A stretch of DNA of 64,000 nt, taken from positions 124,001 through 188,000 of the forward strand of contig NZ_CP108053.1 of NCBI RefSeq assembly GCF_036173105.1, written 5' to 3'. Position numbers and translations under genes: made by a program. This DNA comes from Streptomyces sp. NBC_00287. Lineage in GTDB: Bacteria > Actinomycetota > Actinomycetes > Streptomycetales > Streptomycetaceae. Under the pieces are notes generated by a model. The model made no database searches. It was not told where the DNA came from and was given only the letters and a program-made list of their open reading frames with translations. This document shows positions 57,498-64,000 of the stretch, piece by piece; position 1 is the first letter of the stretch; every line of letters begins with the position of its first letter.

Positions 57498-60278
57498 ATG
57501 GGCAGACTTGGGCGATTCGTCCTGGCGAGCCGACGGGGCGACCGCGTGCCGCCGAAGGCCGGGCCGCCGGAAACCGGCCCGGAGGCCCGTCACCATGCGG
57601 CCGGCCGACGTGTGCTGTCGTTGCTGAAGCCACGCAGCGTCGCCGGTCAGGTCTTCCTGCTGCAACTGGTGGTCCTCCTGCTGCTCATCGCCACGGCCGT
57701 GGTGGTGCTCGTGATCCAGGACCGCAACCGCGCGATCCAGGAGGCCGGCGATCGGTCACTGGTGGCCGCCGAGTCGTTTGCGAACGCCCGGGGTACCGCG
57801 GAGGCGATGACGAGCGATGACCCAACGGCGGAACTCCAGCCACATGCCGAGGCGGTGCGCATGAAGACCGGCGTCGACTACGTCGTGGCGCTGAGCCCCT
57901 ACGGCTTCCGGTGGACCCACCCGGACCCGGACCAGATCGGGAAGCACGTCTCCACCTCCTACGGCGAGGCGCTCGAAGGCGAGCCCCACCAGACCACGTT
58001 CGACAGCAGTCTGGGCAAGGCGGTCGACTCGACGGTGGCCGTCTTCGACGACAAGGGGACCGCCGTCGGCCTCGTCACCGTGGGGGTCACGGTGGACAAG
58101 GTGACCAGTGTGGTGCAGAACCAACTGCCGGTGATCTTCGCCGCCGGCGGTGCCGCGCTGCTCCTGTCCGCGGGCGGGTCGGCACTGGTCAGCGGGCGCT
58201 TGCGGCGCCAGACCCGGGGCCTGGGGCCGGTGGAGATGACCCGCATGTACGAGCACCACGAAGCGGTGCTGCACGCGGTCCGTGAAGGCGTGATCATTCT
58301 GGACGGAGACGGAAGACTGCTGCTCGTCAACGACGAGGCGCGCCGACTGCTCGCACTGCCGCCGAAGGCCGAGGGCAGGCCGGTGACGGGGCTCGGGCTG
58401 AACCCGGCCCTGGCCGAATTGCTGGGATCGGGCCAGGCAGCCACGGACAGGGTCTTCCTGGCCGGGGACATCCTGCTCGCGGTCAACGTGCGGCCGGTGG
58501 GCCCGAAGGGGGGCAGCGTGGCGACCCTGCGGGACACCACGGAGCTGCGCGCCCTCGCGGGCCGGGCGGACGTGGCGGGCGGGCGACTGCGACTGCTCTA
58601 CGAGGCCAGTACGCGGATCGGTACCACCCTCGACATGAAGCGCACCGCCGAGGAGCTGACCGAGGTGGCGGTCCCGCGCTTCGCCGACTTCGCCACCGTC
58701 GAACTGGTGGAGCCCGTGCTTCTCGGTGATGAACCGACGGGGGCGCGTTTGGACATGCGCCGCATCGCAGCCGCGGGCATCCGGGAGGATGCGCCCCTTT
58801 ACCCCGTCGGGACGCTGATGCGCTACGCGCCCGACAACCCCGTGGCCATCGGGGTGACCACCGGCCGGCCGGTGCTGGTGGCGCGCCTCGCCGCGGCCGA
58901 CGGATGGCGGGCCCAGAACCCGGAGCGGGCCCAGAAAGTCATCACCTACGGTATCCACTCCATGATCTCGGTGCCGCTCCGGGCCCGAGGCCAATTGCTC
59001 GGAGTCGTGGAGTTCTGGCGTTCGGAGCAGGACCCCTTCGAGTCGGACGACCTGTCCCCCGCCGAGGAACTCGCCGCACGGACTGCCGTGTGCATCGACA
59101 ATGCGCGCCGCTACACCCGCGAGCACACCACGGCCGTCACCCTCCAGCGCAGCCTGCTGCCCGGTGCACTCCCCGAGGTGTCCGCCTTGGAGGTCGGGCA
59201 CCGGTACCTGCCCGCCCAGGCGGGAGTGGGCGGCGACTGGTACGACGTCATCCCGCTGCCGGGGGCCCGGGTGGCCCTCGTGGTCGGCGACGTCGTCGGA
59301 CACGGTCTGCACGCCGCCGCGACGATGGGTCGCCTGAGGACCGCGGTGCACAACTTCGCCGCCCTGGACCTGCCTCCGGACGAGCTTCTCGTGCACCTGG
59401 ACGACCTGATCAGCCGGATCGACCAGGACGCGGCGGCCCAGGGCAAGACCGATGCCGTCACCGGTGCCACCTGTCTGTATGCCGTCTACGACCCGGTCTC
59501 CGGGCGGTGTGTTCTCGCCCGGGCCGGTCATCCTGGTCCGGCGCTGGTCTCGCCCGACGGCTCCGTGACCTTCCCCGACATCCCCGTCGCCCCGCCACTC
59601 GGCGTGGGAGGAGGTCTGCCGGTCGAGACGGCCGAACTCCGGCTGGCCGCCGACAGCCGACTGGTCCTCTACACCGACGGACTGATCGAGGCCCGAGGCC
59701 GTGACATCGACATCGGGCTCGGCATGCTGAGGGAGGCGCTCGCCGATACGGACGGCGCCACCCCCGACGACACCTGCCGGGCGGTGCTCGACGCGATGCT
59801 GCGCACCAGGTCAAGTGACGATATCGCCCTGCTCGTCGCACGCACCCGGCTGCTCGACCCGGATCAGGTCGCGGAGTGGGGGGTGCCCGACGACCCCGCG
59901 GCCGTCCCCCGCATCCGCGCCGAGGCCACCCGCAGGCTGGATGCCTGGGGGCTCGGCGAGGCCACCTTCACGACCGAGCTGATCCTCAGCGAACTGGTGA
60001 CGAACGCCATCCGGTACGGAGCGAGCCCCATCAGTCTGCGGCTGCTGCGCGACCGCGACAGCCTGATCTGCGAGGTCGCCGACGGCACCAGCACCTCCCC
60101 GCACCTGCGCCGCGCAACCCTCACCGACGAGGGGGGCCGTGGTCTGTTTCTCGTCGCGCAGCTGTCCCGCCGCTGGGGGACCCGGTACACCGACCGAGGC
60201 AAGATCATCTGGGCTGAGCAGGCACTCCATTCCGGAGCCGCCGGGGATCTGAGCGGCCTCCTGATGGCGGGCCTGTGA
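57498..60278 (+). CDS. sensor phosphatase: Cache/PAS - PAS - GAF - SpoIIE PP2C - anti-sigma-like ATPase
   Basis: A 926-residue regulator. Two transmembrane helices (about 51-73 and 210-231) enclose an outer Cache/PAS-like sensor domain. Inside follow a PAS domain (GVIILDGDGRLLLVNDEARR, about 260-350), a GAF domain (about 365-545), a PP2C/SpoIIE phosphatase (VGGDWYDVIPLPGARVALVV, DVVGHGLHAAATMGRLR, VLYTDGLIEARG, about 560-770) and a C-terminal HATPase_c domain of the RsbW type (TELILSELVTNAIRYGA and DEGGRGLFLVAQLSRRWGTR). The fusion of phosphatase and kinase-like ATPase suggests it controls an anti-anti-sigma switch from an extracellular signal. It converges with a solute-binding lipoprotein gene. 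ATG 57498 has a weak ribosome site. Confidence 0.9.
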   Translation: MGRLGRFVLASRRGDRVPPKAGPPETGPEARHHAAGRRVLSLLKPRSVAGQVFLLQLVVLLLLIATAVVVLVIQDRNRAIQEAGDRSLVAAESFANARGTAEAMTSDDPTAELQPHAEAVRMKTGVDYVVALSPYGFRWTHPDPDQIGKHVSTSYGEALEGEPHQTTFDSSLGKAVDSTVAVFDDKGTAVGLVTVGVTVDKVTSVVQNQLPVIFAAGGAALLLSAGGSALVSGRLRRQTRGLGPVEMTRMYEHHEAVLHAVREGVIILDGDGRLLLVNDEARRLLALPPKAEGRPVTGLGLNPALAELLGSGQAATDRVFLAGDILLAVNVRPVGPKGGSVATLRDTTELRALAGRADVAGGRLRLLYEASTRIGTTLDMKRTAEELTEVAVPRFADFATVELVEPVLLGDEPTGARLDMRRIAAAGIREDAPLYPVGTLMRYAPDNPVAIGVTTGRPVLVARLAAADGWRAQNPERAQKVITYGIHSMISVPLRARGQLLGVVEFWRSEQDPFESDDLSPAEELAARTAVCIDNARRYTREHTTAVTLQRSLLPGALPEVSALEVGHRYLPAQAGVGGDWYDVIPLPGARVALVVGDVVGHGLHAAATMGRLRTAVHNFAALDLPPDELLVHLDDLISRIDQDAAAQGKTDAVTGATCLYAVYDPVSGRCVLARAGHPGPALVSPDGSVTFPDIPVAPPLGVGGGLPVETAELRLAADSRLVLYTDGLIEARGRDIDIGLGMLREALADTDGATPDDTCRAVLDAMLRTRSSDDIALLVARTRLLDPDQVAEWGVPDDPAAVPRIRAEATRRLDAWGLGEATFTTELILSELVTNAIRYGASPISLRLLRDRDSLICEVADGTSTSPHLRRATLTDEGGRGLFLVAQLSRRWGTRYTDRGKIIWAEQALHSGAAGDLSGLLMAGL

Positions 60279-60334
60279 AGCAGGACGGAAACGGGACCGC
60301 CGCACGACCCTGGGTGCGCGCACGCCCGGAGCGT

Positions 60335-61216
60335 TCAGGAGCCGTCGTCGACCGTGAGGTACGGGATCTTGGCCGGGTCCTGGCCGAAAGCAGCCCCGAG
60401 ATAGACGGCCGACAGTTTGGCGAGCGTCCCGTCGTCGATCAGCTGCCTGACGATCCGGTCCAGCTCGTCCTTGTCGGGTGACCCCTTCGGGTAGAGGGCG
60501 CCGTAACCCTGGTCGGTCCTGTACTGGCCCACGAGGCGCACCCCGCTGTCCTGCTTCTGGGGATACGCCAGCAGAATGGTCGTGTCGTGGACGATCGCGT
60601 CGATCCGTCGCTCCGTCAGCGCCGTGATCAGCTCCGGGTCGTTGGCGAAGGCGGTGACGGGCTTGGTCGGCTTGAGGCGGTTCGCGACGAACTCCTCGCC
60701 CGTGGTGCCCTCGGCCACTCCGATACGGACGTCACGGATGTTGTCTTCGTTGATCTTCTCGCCGTCCCTGATCAGCACTCCCAGGGTCGAGGAGAGGTAG
60801 GGCGGGGAGAAGTCGGCGACCTTGCTCCGTTCCGGGGTGATCGTGATCTGCGCCAGGGCCAGGTCGAAGTCCTTGGTCCGGCCGGACACGACCTCCGGGA
60901 AGGGGGCGTTCTTCACCTTCACCCGGTCGAGTCCGGACCGGTAGGCGATGTTGGCGGCCATGCAGTACTCGTAGCCGCTCTTGACGGAGTCCGGCGTGTC
61001 ACCGTTCCACCAGCCGGGCGCGGGCAGGGTCGTTTTGACCGTGAGGGCACCCGCCGTCTCGGGTGATAGGTGAAACTCCCCGTATTGTCCCGAGACCGGG
61101 CAGTCGCCGTACTGGACGTCCGACGACTCCGACCCGTCCTGGTCACAAGCCGCTGCCGCGGCGATGAGCGCCACGCCGACAGCCAGAGAGATGATCGCTG
61201 CCGCGGCGCGCATCAT
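60335..61216 (-). CDS. amino acid-type extracellular solute-binding lipoprotein (family 3)
   Basis: A 293-residue binding protein. The signal sequence ends in a lipobox, LIAAAAACDQ, with the lipidated Cys at about residue 24. The fold shows GALTVKTTLPAPGWWNGDTP, the family-3 signature TKDFDLALAQITITPERSKV, DFSPPYLSSTLGVLI and RIDAIVHDTTILLAY. GGAGG precedes two adjacent ATGs at 61216 and 61213. No permease or ATPase genes are nearby, so it may work with a distant transporter or as a signal receptor, possibly for the convergent sensor phosphatase. Confidence 0.88.
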   Translation of the reverse strand: MMRAAAAIISLAVGVALIAAAAACDQDGSESSDVQYGDCPVSGQYGEFHLSPETAGALTVKTTLPAPGWWNGDTPDSVKSGYEYCMAANIAYRSGLDRVKVKNAPFPEVVSGRTKDFDLALAQITITPERSKVADFSPPYLSSTLGVLIRDGEKINEDNIRDVRIGVAEGTTGEEFVANRLKPTKPVTAFANDPELITALTERRIDAIVHDTTILLAYPQKQDSGVRLVGQYRTDQGYGALYPKGSPDKDELDRIVRQLIDDGTLAKLSAVYLGAAFGQDPAKIPYLTVDDGS

Positions 61217-61499
61217 TGCACCTCCGGTAGGGGCATACTCCTTGAGTCACCATAAATCACCCCGAACCATACGACTGCTGGAGCCACGTCGGAGGACTCC
61301 GGGGCGCGGGTCCGGTCGCCCGTCTTCCGGAGGTCTCGCAGTGGCCTGCCGGAAGCACGAGCCAATTCCCGGTCGCGCCGTGCCCCGGTCACGCCGCACT
61401 CCGGCGTGACCAGCCGGGCAGTGCCGTGACGTCACGAGCGGGTCGCCCACCGGACGTGGCTCCTCGGCGCTCCGGAACGAGGTCGCCGCCGACACCCTG

Positions 61500-61700
61500 C
61501 GCGCGAGCCCCCTCGAGGTCTTGCCGCCGACGTGGCAGCAGATGCCCCGGTCGGCTGGAACGTCGAGGATCTTCTGTTCGGTGCCGAAGTCGAGCTTGTT
61601 GCCCACGGCCTTGAACCGCGAAAGACGCGTGACGCCCTCGTACTTGGCGAAGTCCTCGGCCGTGCCGAACTGCGGTGCGCCCGCTTCGTTGACGCCCGCG
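61500..61700 (-). pseudogene. PQQ-type sugar (sorbosone) dehydrogenase-like domain, internal fragment
   Basis: The minus strand reads AGVNEAGAPQFGTAEDFAKY, then EGVTRLSRFKAVGNKLDFGT and EQKILDVPADRGICCHVGGK, with strong GC-rich third positions. This matches the beta-propeller of glucose/sorbosone dehydrogenase-like domains found in large secreted Streptomyces proteins. Only about 65 residues remain, without start or stop in register. It lies in the otherwise empty stretch between the lipoprotein gene and the MFS gene. Confidence 0.5.
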
Positions 61701-61778
61701 GTAGACGCAACGGTAAGTCTTGCCTTATGTCTCCCTCCCGTTGCCGCTCCACATCCACACTCACGAGAGGCCACTTCA

Positions 61779-63005
61779 GTGGGGAACTCGACCCTCCGCG
61801 CCGTCAGCCCGGCAGGCTCCTCGACAAGGGCTCGCGGCAGCGGTCTCGCCGTATTCAGCGTGGCCTTCGCCTTCTGGATCACCATGGCGGGCACTACGGC
61901 ACCCACACCGCTCTACCCGCTCTACGGAGACGCCTTCGGCTTCACCCCGTTCACCGTCACCGTGGTCTTCGCCGTCTACGCCCTCGGCGTCGTGGTCGGC
62001 CTGCTCGCCTTCGGGCGCCTCTCCGACCAGGTGGGACGGCGTCCGGTACTGATCGCCGCAACCTTGTTGTCCGTATGCGCCGCGGTCGCCTTCTTACTGG
62101 CGCAGAACGTCGCGGCGATGCTCGTCGCGCGGGTTGTCTCAGGCTTCTCAGCGGCCCTCGTCACCGGTGCGGCCACCGCCTCCCTCGCGGAACGGCTCGG
62201 CCAGAACAGCCGGGTCAAGCCCGCCACCCTCGCCCTGTTCGCGAACATGGGCGGCCTCGCATGCGGCACCCTCCTGGCCGGAATCCTGGCCAATCTCGCG
62301 CCGTCCCCGCTGCGTACACCCTGGGTCGTCATGCTCGTCCTCGCCGCCATCGGCACGCTCGGCGTCCTGCTGCACGGTGAGAGTTCAGAGCACCGTTCTG
62401 GCTTCTCGCTTCAGTTCCAGCCCCTGCACGTTCCCGCCGAGATCCGCTCGGACTTCCTGCGTTCGGCCATGGCCGGCGGCGCCGGATTCGCCGTACTCGG
62501 GGTACTGACCGCCGTGACAGGGCTGTTCCTGGGCACCGTGTTGAACGAGTCCAGCCACTCTCTGACCGGGCTGGTGGTCTTCATCGCCTTCGCCTGCACG
62601 GCCTTCGGTCAGCTCCTGGTCCGTACGCTCAAGCCCAGCACCGAGCTGCCCGTGGCCTGCCTGGGCCTGATCGGCGCCGCCGCCCTGATCGCCACGGCCA
62701 TGGCCACCAGCACCCTGACCCCGTTGCTCGCCGGCGCTGCCGTGAACGGCCTCGCGACGGGCATCGCGGTCGGCCACGGCATCGGCAGCATCACCACGCG
62801 CAGCGCGCCACAGCACCGGGGCGCGTCCGTCTCCACCTTCTTCGCCATCCTGTACTCGATGCTCGCAGTGCCCGCCATCGGCGTCGGCGTCCTGATCCGC
62901 CAGACCAGTCTGCGCCCCGCAGGCGAGACGTTCAGCGCCGTGGTGGCCGCGCTCGCCCTCGGCGTCCTGCTCAGCCTGGTACGTCCCCCCAAGAAGGCCG
63001 CATGA
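61779..63005 (+). CDS. major facilitator superfamily (MFS) transporter
   Basis: A 408-residue transporter with 12 predicted helices. GTG 61779 is preferred (GAGAGG eight bases upstream). It opens with TRARGSGLAVFSVAFAFWIT and LYPLYGDAFGFTPFTVTVVF. The MFS motif A lies between helices 2 and 3 (FGRLSDQVGRRPVLIAATLL) and motif C-like glycines in RVVSGFSAALVTGAATASLA. A related loop, APQHRGASVSTFFAILY, is in the second half. It precedes, in the same direction, a TetR regulator that may control it. The substrate is unknown; drug efflux is typical of such pairs. Confidence 0.9.
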   Translation: MGNSTLRAVSPAGSSTRARGSGLAVFSVAFAFWITMAGTTAPTPLYPLYGDAFGFTPFTVTVVFAVYALGVVVGLLAFGRLSDQVGRRPVLIAATLLSVCAAVAFLLAQNVAAMLVARVVSGFSAALVTGAATASLAERLGQNSRVKPATLALFANMGGLACGTLLAGILANLAPSPLRTPWVVMLVLAAIGTLGVLLHGESSEHRSGFSLQFQPLHVPAEIRSDFLRSAMAGGAGFAVLGVLTAVTGLFLGTVLNESSHSLTGLVVFIAFACTAFGQLLVRTLKPSTELPVACLGLIGAAALIATAMATSTLTPLLAGAAVNGLATGIAVGHGIGSITTRSAPQHRGASVSTFFAILYSMLAVPAIGVGVLIRQTSLRPAGETFSAVVAALALGVLLSLVRPPKKAA

Positions 63006-63089
63006 GCCGGTTCGCACACATCACATCTCGGTGAACCCGGCCCTGCCACAATTGAGGGACCCATTCGAAGCCCGAAAGGTGAAAGAACC

Positions 63090-63746
63090 ATCAGCGCCAC
63101 GCGGAAACCCCAACCGGCCTGCGACCAGCACCCCGTCATCAGCCGAACCGGCCCTCGACGCAGCGAGAGCGTCCGGCTCGCGGTCCTCCACGCCGCGGAC
63201 GACCTCCTGGTCGAGCGGGGATTCGCCGCCCTGACCATCGAAGGCATCGCCCAGCGCGCCGGCGTGGCCAAGCAGACCATCTACCGCTGGTGGAAGTCGA
63301 AGGTCGACATCCTCCTCGACACACTCACCGACGACGCCCGCGAGGCGCTGGAGTGGCGTACCGGGCAAGGCAGCCCCGAGGACGACCTCACGGACCACCT
63401 TCAGCGCGTGGCCGACTTCTTCGCAGAACCGGCCGGCCAGGTGATGCAGGCTCTGCTCGGGCATGCCCAGTTGGACAAGGAAACCGCCGCCTCGCTGCGT
63501 GGCGGTTTCCTGCGGGACCAGCGCGAGCGCGACATCGCCGGCCTGGGCGCGCTCCTCGCGCGTGCCCTTGACCCCGTCACCGTCGACGACCGGCTTGTCG
63601 ACCACCTCGTGGATCTGCTGCTCGGGCCGCTGTACTACCGGGTTCTGGTGTTCGGCAAGCCGATCGACAAGAAGCTCGTGGACACCACGGCCCGGCACGT
63701 CCTCACGCTGGCGCACGAGTTCGCCTCCACTGAACCCGGAGCCTGA
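63090..63746 (+). CDS. TetR-family transcriptional regulator with a probable ATC start
   Basis: A 218-residue regulator if read from ATC 63090. The helix-turn-helix is complete only in that case: LAVLHAADDLLVERGFAALT, then IEGIAQRAGVAKQTIYRWWK. The frame has no ATG, GTG or TTG before GTG 63264, which falls inside the recognition helix and would give a protein unable to bind DNA. AAAGG lies before the ATC, and the codon is where family members have ATG (M-SATRKPQ). The effector domain follows (ILLDTLTDDAREALEWRTGQ). ATC starts are very rare; a point mutation or a sequence error is also possible. It probably regulates the MFS gene just upstream. Confidence 0.8.
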   Translation: MSATRKPQPACDQHPVISRTGPRRSESVRLAVLHAADDLLVERGFAALTIEGIAQRAGVAKQTIYRWWKSKVDILLDTLTDDAREALEWRTGQGSPEDDLTDHLQRVADFFAEPAGQVMQALLGHAQLDKETAASLRGGFLRDQRERDIAGLGALLARALDPVTVDDRLVDHLVDLLLGPLYYRVLVFGKPIDKKLVDTTARHVLTLAHEFASTEPGA

Positions 63747-63764
63747 AGGCGTCTGTGCAGGCTT

Positions 63765-64000
63765 ATGGAGCCGTTCCGGATCCCCGCGATGACGGCCTCC
63801 GTGCGTGAATTGGCGCCCAGCTTGATGAAAATCCCTGGGCCGTCCCAAGCCGAAAGCGCGGCGGCTGCACTGGAACAGCACGTGACCCACTGGAGCCACG
63901 TCTTCACACGGTCCTCCACGGGGCATGTTCTGTTCGCCCTCATCGGCCATGCGCTGCAGGACCCGGCGACCGCCACGCCACTGCGTGGTCGGGTGCTGGC
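63765..64000 (+). CDS. TetR C-terminal-like protein, partial at the window edge
   Basis: From ATG 63765 (or 63789) the frame reads MTASVRELAPSLMKIPGPSQ, then HVTHWSHVFTRSSTGHVLFA and LIGHALQDPATATPLRGRVL and leaves the window. This looks like the effector domain of a TetR-type regulator (a helical bundle ending in an ALIGHAQQDP-like segment) without the helix-turn-helix part. It may be a truncated duplicate of the neighbour or a regulator gene whose N terminus is lost. Confidence 0.4.
   Translation, partial: MEPFRIPAMTASVRELAPSLMKIPGPSQAESAAAALEQHVTHWSHVFTRSSTGHVLFALIGHALQDPATATPLRGRVL

Overview
The window is high-GC actinobacterial DNA, almost certainly from a Streptomyces. The signs are GC-rich third codon positions, frequent GTG and TTG starts, AGGAGG-type ribosome binding sites, and typical Streptomyces families (EF-G2, LtrA, SpoIIE-type phosphatase, MMPL exporters, DUF6193, DUF4291). 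About one third of the window is insertion sequences, transposase remnants and frameshifted or truncated genes. That suggests an accessory region, such as a chromosome arm, rather than the core chromosome.

Layout. 1-7072 (minus): a compact operon with a decayed acyl-ACP desaturase, an acyl carrier protein, a KAS II ketosynthase, an MMPL exporter, a type III polyketide synthase, an intact acyl-ACP desaturase and an ICMT-like methyltransferase that runs off the window. It reads as a pathway for an unsaturated-tail phenolic lipid or pyrone. 8075-11890: IS remnants, a DUF6193 protein, a phosphotransferase and an intact 885-bp IS5-family element. 12013-17732: a LysE exporter, a run of two proteases with a beta-sandwich protein between them, and a hypothetical protein. 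17771-19425: broken IS982 and IS630 genes. 19557-21929: EF-G2 with a possible leader peptide upstream and a strong terminator. 22787-24453: an unknown two-gene unit. 24490-25637: broken integrase-associated genes and an IS112-like end. 25772-30027: a two-component system divergent from an MMPL exporter. 30077-31060: a Tn3 transposase wreck carrying an internally deleted IS112-like element. 31302-37558: cold-shock protein, methyltransferase, NIPSNAP protein, an inositol-phosphatase-like gene with a divergent LysR regulator, and an NAD(P)-binding protein.

37764-45190 is a gene graveyard: radical SAM, acyl-CoA dehydrogenase, ABC ATPase, flavoprotein, CYTH, istB and integrase pieces. It also contains an intact 1743-bp IS4-family element, with long inverted repeats and an 8-bp target duplication, sitting inside an older IS5 copy. 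46082-47818 looks like a fragment of an integrative conjugative element: a helix-turn-helix gene, an origin-like region with TGCGCA repeats inside a long inverted repeat, and a truncated conjugal-transfer gene. 48068-56559 holds a secreted M28 peptidase, a PadR/HD-domain/membrane-protein operon with a palindromic operator, LtrA, an alpha/beta hydrolase, DUF4291 and a broken DUF4246 gene. 57498-64000 holds a large sensor phosphatase with an ATPase domain, a convergent solute-binding lipoprotein, an MFS transporter, a TetR regulator whose natural start appears to be ATC, and the start of another TetR-like gene.

The most novel-looking parts are the type III PKS operon with its own ACP, KAS and desaturase, the origin-like repeat region, the signal-peptide-less protease trio, and the PadR/alarmone-hydrolase-like operon. 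All functions are inferred from reading the sequence; no database search was run.
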